From positions 186,001 through 250,000 of the forward strand of contig CAVVYV010000004.1 in assembly GCA_963752585.1 (NCBI GenBank): a DNA stretch of 64,000 bases. The letters are read 5' to 3'. Below are positions 54,274 to 63,034 of this stretch, piece after piece. The notes beneath the pieces are model-generated. The model worked only from the letters and a program-made list of their open reading frames with translations, was not told where the DNA came from and did no database searches. The stretch is from CAVVYV01 sp963752585. Lineage in GTDB: Bacteria > Actinomycetota > Thermoleophilia > Solirubrobacterales > 70-9. Positions within the stretch are counted from its first letter, which is position 1, and the number at the start of each line of letters is the position of its first letter. Position numbers and translations under genes: made by a program.

Positions 54274-54289
54274 TGTGAACTGCATCACA
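54274..54289. promoter_or_regulatory. perfect CRP-like palindrome between padR and lysC
   Basis: TGTGA-ACTGCA-TCACA matches the classical CRP consensus in all 10 conserved positions. It lies 8 bp from the PadR-type operator and about 88 nt before the lysC start. Confidence 0.6.
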
Positions 54290-54354
54290 CGTCGGGATGC
54301 GGCCGGAGTAGGTCGCGCTGGGTGACCTCGCTCGGGAGTCTCTGAGCGCTGGCC

Positions 54355-54360
54355 TATTCT
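54355..54360 (+). promoter_or_regulatory. leaderless -10 box for lysC
   Basis: TATTCT 8 nt before the ATG at 54369, supporting that start despite the early frameshift. Confidence 0.5.
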
Positions 54361-54368
54361 CAGTCGCG

Positions 54369-55656
54369 ATGAGCGCGACCCAGAGCAGGCGAGATCGTGG
54401 TGATGAAGTTCGGCGGCACCTCGGTGAGCGGCACCGAGGAGCTGAAGCGCGCCGCCCGTCGGATCGTCGCCGCCCGCGAGGGCGGCCAGCGCGTGGTCGC
54501 GGTGCTCTCGGCTCGCGGCAAGACCACCGACCGCCTGCTCGAGGCGGCCCGCGAGATCTCGCCGCGCCCCGACCCCCGGGAGATGGACATGCTGCTCTCG
54601 ATCGGCGAGCGGGAGTCGTGCGCGCTCTGCGCGATGGCGATCAACGACCTGGGCCACAAGGCGATCTCGCTGACCGGCTCCCAGGCCGGGATCGTCACCG
54701 ACTCCTCCCACACGAAGGCGCGGATCCTCGACGTCCGCGCCGACCGGATCCAGGCCGCGCTCGAGGAGGACTCGATCGTCCTCGTCGCCGGCTTCCAGGG
54801 CGTCTCCACCGACAGCCGCGACGTCACCACCCTCGGGCGGGGCGGCTCCGACACCACCGCGACCGCGCTCGCCGCCGCCCTCGGCGCCCCGGTCTGCGAG
54901 ATCTACACCGACGTCGCCGGGGTGTTCAGCGCCGACCCCCGGATCGTCCCCGACGCCCGGAAGCTGCCGGTTGTCTCCTACGAGGAGATGCTCGAGATGG
55001 CCTCATCGGGGGCCAAGGTGCTCCAGCTGCGCTCGGTCGAGTACGCCCGCAACCACGGGGTCAGCATCCACTGCCGCAGCTCCTCCGAGGAGGGCCCAGG
55101 TACCCTCGTCACCTCCGAGGAAGAGACGATGGAACGACCGCTCGTAACCGCAGTCACCCACTCCACCGACGAGGCCCGCGTCACCCTCACCGGCGTCCGC
55201 GACGAGCCCGGGGTCGCCGGGCGGATCTTCGGCGCCCTCGCCGAGGCCAACGTCAACGTCGACATGATCATCCAGAACGAGCCCGTCTCCCACGACGGCG
55301 GCGCCGACCTCTCGTTCACGGTCGAGAGCGAGGACCTCGCGACCGCGGTCGAGGTGATCGAGGGGCTCGGCGCGGTCGAGGGGCACCAGACCGACGCCGG
55401 GATGGGCAAGGTCTCGATCGTCGGCGCCGGGATGCGAAGCCACCCCGGGGTCGCCGCCAAGGTCTTCCGGACCCTGGGCGAGGAGAAGATCAACATCGAG
55501 ATGATCTCCACCTCGCCGATCAAGATCTCCTGCGTGATCCGGGGCGAGAAGGTCCCGGCGGCGGTGAAGGCGCTCCACGCGGCCTTCGAGCTCGGCGAGG
55601 ACGCGATCCACAAGGAGGACCCGACCGGCGAGCACCGGCCGACGGTCACCTCCTAG
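54369..55656 (+). CDS. lysC: aspartate kinase (early frameshift)
   Basis: First step of the Lys/Thr/Met pathway. Start ATG 54369 gives MSATQSR, then after removal of one extra base near 54390 EIVVMKFGGTSVSGTEELKR, the family N-terminus. Other motifs: VVAVLSARGKTTDRLL, TLGRGGSDTTATALAAALGA, CEIYTDVAGVFSADPRIVPD, and two ACT domains (VTLTGVRDEPGVAGRIFGAL; VSIVGAGMRSHPGVAAKVFR) giving feedback control. About 429 residues. An uncorrected frame would start at GTG 54397. asd follows after 25 bp. Confidence 0.95.
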
Positions 55657-55669
55657 TCGCCCCCGTCCG

Positions 55670-55675
55670 TACCCT
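55670..55675 (+). promoter_or_regulatory. possible leaderless -10 box for asd
   Basis: TACCCT 6 nt before the ATG at 55682. Confidence 0.4.
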
Positions 55676-55681
55676 TTGACA

Positions 55682-56728
55682 ATGGCCTCGAACGGCGAAT
55701 ATCGAGTCGGTGTGGTCGGCGCCACCGGCGCCGTCGGCTCGACGATCCTCGAGGTCCTCGCCGAGCGCAAGTTCCCTGCCCGCGAGGTGGTGCCGTTCGC
55801 CTCCGAGCGCTCGGCGGGGAAGAAGGTCGAGTTCGACGGATCGAGCCTCGAGTGCCGGCCGCTCACCCCGGAGTCGATCCAGGGGCTCGACCTCGTCCTC
55901 GCCTCCGCCGGCGGCAAGGTCAGCGCCGAGTGGGCGCCGAAGCTCGTCGACGCGGGGGCGGTGGTCGTCGACAACACCAGCTACTGGCGGATGCACGACG
56001 ACGTCCCCCTGGTCGTCGCCCAGGTGAACGACGACGCGGTCGAGGGCCACAGCGGGATCGTCGCCAACCCGAACTGCACGACGATGCAGCTGATGGTCGC
56101 CCTGAAGCCGATCCTCGACGCCGCCGGGCTCGAGCGCCTGGTCGTCTCCACCTACCAGTCGGTCTCCGGCACCGGCCGCGAGGCGATCAAGGAGCTGCGC
56201 GAGGAGTCGGCGGCGATCCTCGACGGCAAGAAGGCCGAGCCCAAGGTCTTCCCGCACCAGGTCGCCTTCAACGTCCTCCCGCAGGTCGAGCAGTTCCTCG
56301 ACGGCGACGACTACACGACCGAGGAGCGCAAGGTGATGGCGGAGACCCGGAAGATCCTCGACCTCACCGACGACGTCGGGATCTCAGCCACCTGCGTCCG
56401 GGTGCCGGTCGTCACCGGCCACTCGGAGTCGGTCAACGTGCAGACGAAGAGGGATCTCTCCCCGGAGGATTGCCGCGAGCTTCTCTCCGAGTCCCCGGGG
56501 CTGGTCGTCCTCGACGACCCCGGCGCCGGGATCTATCCGCTGCCGATCGCGGTCGAGGGCCACGACGACGTCCTCGTCGGGCGGATTCGCCGCGATCCCT
56601 CCCACGAGCGCTGCCTCAACCTCTGGGTGGTCGGAGACAACCTCCGCAAGGGCGCCGCCACCAACGCCGTCCAGGTCGCCGAGCTCCTCCACGAGCGCGA
56701 TCTGATCCGCGTTCCCGCCAGCGCCTAG
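55682..56728 (+). CDS. asd: aspartate-semialdehyde dehydrogenase
   Basis: A 348-residue intact enzyme reducing aspartyl phosphate with NADPH. VGVVGATGAVGSTILEVLAE (GxxGxVG), FASERSAGKKV, IVANPNCTTMQLMVAL with the catalytic Cys, and STYQSVSGTGREAI are diagnostic; VRVPVVTGHSESVNVQ carries the active-site His region. The ATG at 55682 is chosen over a TTG two codons earlier. Directly after lysC, the usual actinobacterial pairing. Confidence 0.96.
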   Translation: MASNGEYRVGVVGATGAVGSTILEVLAERKFPAREVVPFASERSAGKKVEFDGSSLECRPLTPESIQGLDLVLASAGGKVSAEWAPKLVDAGAVVVDNTSYWRMHDDVPLVVAQVNDDAVEGHSGIVANPNCTTMQLMVALKPILDAAGLERLVVSTYQSVSGTGREAIKELREESAAILDGKKAEPKVFPHQVAFNVLPQVEQFLDGDDYTTEERKVMAETRKILDLTDDVGISATCVRVPVVTGHSESVNVQTKRDLSPEDCRELLSESPGLVVLDDPGAGIYPLPIAVEGHDDVLVGRIRRDPSHERCLNLWVVGDNLRKGAATNAVQVAELLHERDLIRVPASA

Positions 56729-56743
56729 GGCCAGTTAGCCCGA

Positions 56744-58132
56744 ATGGAAGTCAGCTTCGGCGAGGCGCTTCTCTACAGCGGAGCGCTGCTTGCGGTCGCA
56801 GCCGCGCTCTCGGGCCTGATGCGGGGGACGGTGCTCTCGATCTCGGTCCTCTCGGTCGCGGCGGGAGTGGCGCTGGCGCTGACCGGGGCGATCGACGTGG
56901 ACGCCGACGACTCCACCGTCGTCAACCTCTTCCTGCTGGCCCTGATCGTCACCCTGTTCTCCGACGGCCTCTTCGTCGAGCGCGAGCTCCTCTTCCTCCA
57001 CTGGAGCCCGCCGGTGCGGGCGCTGGTGATCGCGATGCCGCTGACCCTCGGCCTCCTCGCGCTAACGGCGAAGCTGCTGTTCTCGGAGCTGAGCTGGGCC
57101 GAGGCCTTCCTGCTCGGCGCGGTGCTCTCGCCCACCGACCCGGTGGTGACCTCGGCGGTGGTCACCTCGCAGCGGGTCCCCGCCTCGGTTCGCCACGCGC
57201 TCAACCTCGAATCCGGGCTGAACGACGGTCTCGCGCTTCCCTTCGTCCTCTTCTTCATCATCCTCGCCTCGCCCGGAGGGGATGCCGGCCAGGAGGGGAT
57301 GGAGCTGCTCGGCGAGGCCGCGGTGGGGGCGGTGATCGGGGTGGCGCTCGGGCTCGCCGCCGGTCGGCTCACCCATCACCTTCCCGGGGGCGGGATCGTC
57401 CGCCGCTACGAGGGGATCTTCGCGCTCGGGGTCGGGGTCTTCGCCTACGGCTTTGCCGACGTCACCTTCGGCAACGGCCTGATCGCGGCCTTCGTCTGCG
57501 GGATCGCGCTCGGGGTCGCCGAGCACGACATCGCCGACGACTTCGTCATCTTCAGCGAGAACGTCAGCTCGATCCTCCAGGTGCTCACCTTCCTCGTCTT
57601 CGGCGGGCTGATCGTCGCCGCCGGCTACGGCGGCAGCGTTCCGCTGCTGGTGCTGTTCATCGCGATCGCCCTGCTCGTTGCCCGCCCCCTGGCGATCGCG
57701 GTCTCCTTCCTGCGGGTGCGGATGCCCCGGCCGCACCGAGCGTTCATCGGCTGGTTCGGGCCAAAGGGGGTCGCCTCGATGCTGTTCGCGGTCCTGGTGC
57801 TCGACTCTGAGGTCGGCGAGGGCGAGCTGATCTTCCAGATCGCCGCATTCGCCATCCTCGCCTCGATCGTCGCCCACGGGCTCAGCGACACCCTCGGCGC
57901 GCGCTGGATCGAGAAACGGATGGAGGAGATCGAGGAGGAGGAGGGCGACTCGAAGCGCCGGCCCCGTGCCCGGGGCGGTCTGAGCTCTAGGCGGCGACCG
58001 GCTCGAGCCGCTGCTCGACCCACTCGGTCGAGGCGATGTGGCGCCGCATCCCGAGCTCCTTCGGCTCGAAGCCAAGGGCGAGGCCGACCAGCTGGGGGAG
58101 ATGGAGGACCGCGAGCCCGAGGTCGCGGTTGA
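56744..58132 (+). CDS. Na+/H+ antiporter, CPA1 (NhaP) family
   Basis: About 12 hydrophobic helices from MEVSFGEALLYSGALLAVAA. LLGAVLSPTDPVVTSAVVTS and LNLESGLNDGLALPFVLFFI carry the CPA1 TDP and ND ion-binding signatures, and AFIGWFGPKGVASMLFAVLV is the G-PKG segment. The transporter part ends near EEIEEEEGDSKRRPRARGG (57980). The open frame then runs 146 bp antisense into the HdrB-like gene, probably because a stop (TGA near 57990) was lost to a one-base error. Pumps Na+ out in exchange for H+. Confidence 0.9.
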   Translation: MEVSFGEALLYSGALLAVAAALSGLMRGTVLSISVLSVAAGVALALTGAIDVDADDSTVVNLFLLALIVTLFSDGLFVERELLFLHWSPPVRALVIAMPLTLGLLALTAKLLFSELSWAEAFLLGAVLSPTDPVVTSAVVTSQRVPASVRHALNLESGLNDGLALPFVLFFIILASPGGDAGQEGMELLGEAAVGAVIGVALGLAAGRLTHHLPGGGIVRRYEGIFALGVGVFAYGFADVTFGNGLIAAFVCGIALGVAEHDIADDFVIFSENVSSILQVLTFLVFGGLIVAAGYGGSVPLLVLFIAIALLVARPLAIAVSFLRVRMPRPHRAFIGWFGPKGVASMLFAVLVLDSEVGEGELIFQIAAFAILASIVAHGLSDTLGARWIEKRMEEIEEEEGDSKRRPRARGGLSSRRRPARAAARPTRSRRCGAASRAPSARSQGRGRPAGGDGGPRARGRG

Positions 58133-58877
58133 CGATCTTCGCCGCCTCCGGCTGCTGCATGTCGAGGTTCAGGTGGCAGAGCGGGCAGGGGGTCACCAGG
58201 CAGTCGGCGCCGGCGTCGAGCGCGTCGCCGACGTGGGTGCCCGCCTGGCGCAGCGAGACCTCGCGGGCCATGGTCACGATCGGGAAGCCGCAGCACTTCC
58301 GGGCGCCGTCGTACTCGACCACCTCGCCCCCGAGCGCCTCGATCAGCCGGTCGAGGTAGAGGTCGCGCTCGGGATGCTCCTCGTAGCCGAGCCGGTGCTT
58401 GGGGCGGAGGATGTAGCAGCCGTAGAAGGGGCCGACCCGAAGCCCCTCGAGCGGGCGCGTCACCTGCTCCTTCAGGCGGTCGAGGCCGTAGTCCTCGACC
58501 AGGACCCAGAGGAGGTTCTTGTTGGAGAAGCCTTGGGAGTCGTAGGTCAGCCCCTCCTCCGCCAGCGCCTCGTTGATGTGGGCGCGGTAGCCCGAGTCGG
58601 CGTCGAGCCGCTGCTGGCACTCCGACTGGGCGCCCTGGCAGGTCGAGCAGATGTTCATCATCGGCAGCCCGGTCTGCTGGGCGAGGGCGAAGGTGCGCGC
58701 GTTGAGGGTGTCGGCGAGCTCCTGGTTGTGCTCGGCGATCACCCCGGCGCCGGAGCAGTTGGCGCGGTCGAGCTCGACCAGCTCGATCCCGAGCCGCTCG
58801 GCGACCAGCGCCATCGAGCCGTGGAGCTCGGTGGTGAAGCCGCGGGACACACACCCAGGCCAGTAGGCGACCTTCAC
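57987..58877 (-). CDS. HdrB-like subunit of an E-type succinate dehydrogenase/fumarate reductase
   Basis: A 296-residue protein with two CCG domains: KVAYWPGCVSRGFTTELHGS... ANCSGAG... NICSTCQGAQSEC, and VGPFYGCYILRPKHRLGYEE... RKCCGFPIVTMARE... CLVTPCPLCHLNLDMQQP. These cysteines bind non-cubane Fe-S clusters in HdrB. Such a subunit (SdhE/MfrE) replaces the haem-b anchors in type E enzymes. The ATG overlaps the sdhB stop by 4 bp. No SdhC/D-type membrane anchor gene is nearby. Confidence 0.88.
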   Translation of the reverse strand: MKVAYWPGCVSRGFTTELHGSMALVAERLGIELVELDRANCSGAGVIAEHNQELADTLNARTFALAQQTGLPMMNICSTCQGAQSECQQRLDADSGYRAHINEALAEEGLTYDSQGFSNKNLLWVLVEDYGLDRLKEQVTRPLEGLRVGPFYGCYILRPKHRLGYEEHPERDLYLDRLIEALGGEVVEYDGARKCCGFPIVTMAREVSLRQAGTHVGDALDAGADCLVTPCPLCHLNLDMQQPEAAKIVNRDLGLAVLHLPQLVGLALGFEPKELGMRRHIASTEWVEQRLEPVAA

Positions 58878-60028
58878 GAGGCCGCCTCGTCCGGTTCCGG
58901 CTCCACCTTCTCCTCGGGCACCGCCTCGGCCTCGGGGACCGGCGCGTCCCCTTCGGCCTCCTCGCCGCGGATGTAGAGGTTGAGCTCGATCTCGTGCTCC
59001 TCGGCGTGGGCGTAGATCCGCTTGACGTGGTCCTGGGCGCCGTCGGGCAGCTTCGGGTGGATGCCGGGGATCAGCTTCGGCAGCGAGCGCATCTTGCCGG
59101 TCCGCAGCCCCCGAATCGCGGTCGGGATCGACTCGAGCAGCCCCTTGATCGCCCCGTGCCTGGGGATCAGCTTGCCCTTGATCCCGGGGGCGAAGGACTC
59201 CTGGAGCAGCGGCGCCTCGTCGAGGGTGCCCTTCTTCTCGATGATCTTGGTGAAGGCGGCCTCGTGGTAGTGGCCGTGGTTCTGGTCCTCGATCCCCTGC
59301 TCGCCGGCGGCCCGGCGGAGCCGCATGATCTGGTCCATCGGCGCCACCCCCTTCGGGCAGGCGTCGATGCAGGAGAAGCAGTGGGTGCAGTCGTAGATTC
59401 CGTGCGGGTCCTGGGCGAGGTCGTTGAGCCGCTCGCGTTTCTCCGAATCACGCGGGTCGCCGACGAAGCGGTAGGCCTTGGCAAGGGCGGCGGGGCCGAT
59501 GAAGTCGGGATCGGCCTCCATCGAGAGGCAGGCCGAGACGCAGGCGCCGCACTGGATGCAGGCCATCGACTGGGTGACGTCGATCATCGACTCGGGAGGG
59601 ACGACGTACTCGCGCTCGGGCGGATCTCCTTCGGGGAGCAGCCACGGGGTCACCCGCCTGATCTTCTTCCAGTGGGTCGACTCCATGTCCGTGACCAGGT
59701 CCTTGATCACCGGCATGTTCCCCATCGGCTCGACCACGATCGGCTCGCCGCCCCTCGTTGCTTTCCGGTTGGCGAACTCCTTCGCCTCGCCGATCATCGT
59801 CTTGCAGGCGAGGCCGGACTCGCCGTTGATCTTCATCCCGCAGGAGCCGCAGATCGCCGCCCGGCAGGAGCAGCGGACGGCGAGCGAGCCGTCGTCGCGG
59901 TCCTTCGCCTGGAGGAGGCCGTCGAGGACCGAGAGGGTGGGGTCGAGGTCGACGTCGAACTTCTCCCAGTAGGGGCCTTCGCCAGACTCTGGGAGGAAGC
60001 GGCGGACCTTGAGCGTGAACTCGGCCAT
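58874..60028 (-). CDS. sdhB: succinate dehydrogenase/fumarate reductase iron-sulfur subunit, C-terminally extended
   Basis: A 384-residue protein, against about 240 in ordinary SdhB. The [2Fe-2S] motif RCSCRAAICGSCGMKINGES, the first ferredoxin motif CIQCGACVSACLSMEADPDF, the second YDCTHCFSCIDACPKGVAPM. After about residue 250 a charged extension follows (GLLESIPTAIRGLRTGKMRS, IHPKLPDGAQDHVKRIYAHA) resembling HdrC-like tails of type E enzymes. Intact frame; between sdhA and the HdrB-like gene. Confidence 0.93.
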   Translation of the reverse strand: MAEFTLKVRRFLPESGEGPYWEKFDVDLDPTLSVLDGLLQAKDRDDGSLAVRCSCRAAICGSCGMKINGESGLACKTMIGEAKEFANRKATRGGEPIVVEPMGNMPVIKDLVTDMESTHWKKIRRVTPWLLPEGDPPEREYVVPPESMIDVTQSMACIQCGACVSACLSMEADPDFIGPAALAKAYRFVGDPRDSEKRERLNDLAQDPHGIYDCTHCFSCIDACPKGVAPMDQIMRLRRAAGEQGIEDQNHGHYHEAAFTKIIEKKGTLDEAPLLQESFAPGIKGKLIPRHGAIKGLLESIPTAIRGLRTGKMRSLPKLIPGIHPKLPDGAQDHVKRIYAHAEEHEIELNLYIRGEEAEGDAPVPEAEAVPEEKVEPEPDEAAS

Positions 60029-60087
60029 CTCAGCTCACCCTAGCGGCCGCGGATGCGGCCACACCCTGATTCTGTCGCGGGTCGCCG

Positions 60088-61782
60088 TCAATAGGTCCGC
60101 TCCTGCGGCTGCCACTCGGTGATCGTCACCTCGGAGTAGCTGATCTCCGGGCCGTCGTCGCCGCGGGAGAGGTCGATGTGCTTGAGCCACTCCTCGTCGT
60201 TTCGCTCCGGGAAGTCGGTCCGGAATTGGGCCCCGCGGCTCTCGGTCCGGTGGATCGCGGCGACGCAGGTGCACTCGGCGTTGTCGAGCATGTAGCCCAA
60301 CTCGAGTGCTCCGAGGGCGTCCTGGTTGAAGACCGAGCCGCGGTCGTCGATGTAGCAGGAGGCCGCCTCCTCCTTCAGCCGCTTCACTGTCTCGAGCGCC
60401 GCCTCGAGGCCCTCGGCGTCGCGGAAGACGGCCACCTTCTGGTCCATCGTCTCGCCGAGCTCCTTGCGGATCTCCGAGACCCGGCGGCCGGAGCTCTTCT
60501 CGCGGCCGATGATCTCGGACAGCGCCTCCTCTTCGTCGCGGAGGATCGCCCGTGAGGGCGTGGAGGCCGGCTCTCGCCCCTTCGTTCGGCCGGCGGCGTC
60601 GACCCCTGAGCGCCGCCCGAAGATCAGGGTGTCGAGCAGCGAGTTGGCCCCGAGCCGGTTGCCGCCGTGGACCGAGACGCAGGCGACCTCGCCCGCCGCG
60701 TAGAGGCCGGGGACGTTGGTGCGCCCTTCGACGTCGGTCTTCACCCCGCCCATCGTGTAGTGGTTGCCGGGCTTGATGCGGATCGGCTCCTTGGTGATGT
60801 CGACCCCGGCGAAGTCGCGGCCGACGAGGACGATCTCGCGGAGGGCCTCGTGGATCCGCTTTCGGGGGACGACGGTGATGTCGAGCGCGACGGTGCCGTC
60901 GGGGAAGCCGCGGCCCTCCTGGATCTCGGTCTGCTCGGCGCGGGAGACGACGTCGCGCGAGGCAAGCTCCATCTTGTTGGGCGCGTAGGTCTCCATGAAG
61001 CGCTCGCCCTTTGCGTTCAGCAGGTGAGCGCCCTCGCCCGCGGGCGCCCTCGGTGATCAGGAAGCCCTTGCCGGCGAGGGTGGTCGGGTGGTACTGGATC
61101 ATCTCCATGTCCATCAGCTTCGCCCCGGCCTGGTAGGCCATCGCGATCCCGTCCCCGGTGCAGATCAGGGCGTTGGTGGTGGGTTGCCAGGCCTGGCCGT
61201 TGCCGCCGGTGGCCAGGATCACCGCCTTCGCGGCGAAGTCAGCTCCATCGAGCCGTCGCGGACGTTGCGGCAGACGGCGCCGACGCACTCGCCGTCGTCG
61301 TCCAGCGCGAGTGCGGTGGTGAACCACTCCTCGTAGCGATCCACCTCGTCGGAGAACTTCATCAGCTGCTCGTAGAGGACGTGCATGATCGCCTGGCCGG
61401 TGATGTCGGCGACGTAGTAGGTGCGCGCCGCCGAAGCGCCGCCGAAGGCGCGGGTGCCGAGCTTGCCCTCCTCGTTGCGGTGGAAGGTGACCCCGAGGTG
61501 CTCGAGGTGGAGCAGCTCCTCCGGCGCCGCCCGGCACATGATCTCGACCGCGTCCTGGTCGGCGAGGTAGTCGGAGCCCTTGACCGTGTCGAAGGCGTGC
61601 GACTCCCAGCTGTCGTCCTCCTGGAGGGCGGCGTTGATCCCGCCCTGGGCCGCGTTCGAGTGCGAGCGCACCGGGTGGACCTTGCTGATGATCCCCACCG
61701 AGACCCCCTCCTCGGCGGCGGCGAGTGCCGCCCGCTGTCCGGCGAGCCCCGCCCCGATCACCAAGACGTCGTGCTCAGGCAG
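60088..61782 (-). CDS. sdhA: succinate dehydrogenase/fumarate reductase flavoprotein subunit (two or more frameshifts)
   Basis: HDVLVIGAGLAGQRAALAAA (FAD fold), VRSHSNAAQGGINAAL with the flavin-linked His, FHRNEEGKLGTRAFGGASAA, MIQYHPTTLAGKGFLITEGA (substrate site), GEVACVSVHGGNRLGANSLL and a C-terminal EWLKHIDLSRGDDG. Shifts near 61240 and 61045. About 565 residues. No ATG/GTG/TTG is available at the right place; a CTG at 61782, 8 nt after a TAGGAT box, is the best start and overlaps the M50 stop. Oxidises succinate or reduces fumarate. Confidence 0.93.
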
Positions 61783-62998
61783 CGGGCGCGATCCTATAGA
61801 GGTCGAGCGCGTGGCTAGGGCTGGGCGCCTGAGGCGCGGGATCCTGCAGCGCCCGGCCGATCTGGTCGACCGTGACCACGCCGCGGAGGCGGCCGTCGGC
61901 GTCGGTGGCGACCAGGGCGCCGAGGCGGCGCAGCGCCTCGTTGCCGAGCAGCGTCTCGAGCGGCGCGTCCTCGCGCACGGTGAGGCTGCCGCTGTCGCGG
62001 GCGAGGATCTCGCCGACGGTCGATCCCGGCCCGCTCGACCGCGGGCACCCGCCTCGGCGGTGTCGCTGTCGAGGAGGCCGACGAAGCGCTGGTTGCCGTC
62101 GACCACCGGGAACCAGGGCCAGCGGTAGCGGAGGAAGTACTCGTCGAGGGCCTGCTCGACCGAGAGCGACTCGGGGATCGCCACCGGCTCGCGGTCCATC
62201 ACGTCGCCGACCGAGACGTTCTCGATCCGGCTGGTGACCTCGCTCTGGGCGATCGCCGCGCGGGCGGAGCCGTTGAGGATGAACCCGATCACCGCCAGCC
62301 AGATCCCGCCGATGATGTCCCCCTGGAGGGCGAGGAAGATCCCGACCGCGATCAGCAGGTAGGCGAAGCCACGGCCGAGGGTGGCGGCGAAGCGGGTGGC
62401 GCCGGAGCGGTTGCCGGTTACCCGCCAGGCGATCGCCCGAGCGATCCGTCCCCCGTCGAGGGGGAAGGCAGGGACCAGGTTGAAGACCAGGACGAGGAGG
62501 TTGATGCTGCCCGAGCCAGGCGATCAGGGCGGCGATCGCCGAGGTGTCGGTGCTGTTCTCGAGCTGAGCGCCGCGTCGCGGAACTCGCTTCCGGCCCAGC
62601 CAGCAGCACGCCGATCCCCGCGCAGACGAGCGACGATCACCGCGGTCACCAGCCGGCCCGGCGATCGCGATCTTGAACTCGGTGCCGGGGCTGTCGGAGT
62701 CGCGCTCCATCTGGGCGACCCCGCCGAACATCCACAGGGTGATCCCGGAGATCCCGATCCCGTGCCGGAGGGCGACGAAGGCGTGGCCGAGCTCGTGGAG
62801 GAGGATCGAGGCGAAGAAGAGGAGGGCGCTCGCCAGCGCCAGGAGGTACGCCTCGCCGTCGTCGTCGCCGGGCCCGAGCACGTCGCGATAGAAGGCCGAG
62901 AGCCAGATGATGATCAGGAAGAGGACGAGGAACCAGGAGTAGTCGACCGCGATCCTGATCCCGCGCACATGAAAGAGGGTGATTCCACCCACGGGCAT
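61775..62998 (-). CDS. site-2-protease-family M50 metalloprotease with CBS domains (several frameshifts)
   Basis: MPVGGITLFHVRGIRIAVDY begins a membrane protease with the zinc motif ILLHELGHAFVALRHGIG in its second or third helix and a later FKIAIAGPAG stretch. The C-terminal half holds two CBS domains (VGDVMDREPVAIPESLSVEQ; LETLLGNEALRRLGALVATD). At least three shifts in 62040-62660. About 405 residues. Members cleave membrane-bound regulators; CBS domains suggest nucleotide sensing. It ends overlapping the sdhA start. Confidence 0.88.
   Translation of the reverse strand: MPVGGITLFHVRGIRIAVDYSWFLVLFLIIIWLSAFYRDVLGPGDDDGEAYLLALASALLFFASILLHELGHAFVALRHGIGISGITLWMFGGVAQMERDSDSPGTEFKIAIAGPAGDRGDRRSSARGSACCWLGRKRVPRRGAQLENSTDTSAIAALIAWLGQHQPPRPGLQPGPCLPPRRGTDRSGDRLAGNRQPLRRHPLRRHPRPWLRLPADRGRDLPRPPGGHHRRDLAGGDRVHPQRLRPRGDRPERGHQPDRERLGRRRDGPRAGGDPRVALGRAGPRRVLPPLPLALVPGGRRQPALRRPPRQRHRRGGCPRSSGPGSTVGEILARDSGSLTVREDAPLETLLGNEALRRLGALVATDADGRLRGVVTVDQIGRALQDPAPQAPSPSHALDLYRIAPAA
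61791..61796 (-). promoter_or_regulatory. leaderless -10 box for sdhA
   Basis: TAGGAT on the minus strand, 8 nt before the proposed CTG at 61782, within the M50 3' end. Confidence 0.35.
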
Positions 62999-63004
62999 GG
63001 ACTG

Positions 63005-63010
63005 ATCTTA
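63005..63010 (-). promoter_or_regulatory. leaderless -10 box for the M50 protease
   Basis: TAAGAT on the minus strand, 6 nt before the ATG at 62998. Confidence 0.5.
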
Positions 63011-63022
63011 GGCGGCGGACGC

Positions 63023-63028
63023 TAGGTT
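63023..63028 (+). promoter_or_regulatory. leaderless -10 box for the M28 peptidase
   Basis: TAGGTT 6 nt before position 63035, where the coding frame begins. It is divergent from the M50 box 13 bp away. Confidence 0.4.
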
Positions 63029-63034
63029 TCCCCG

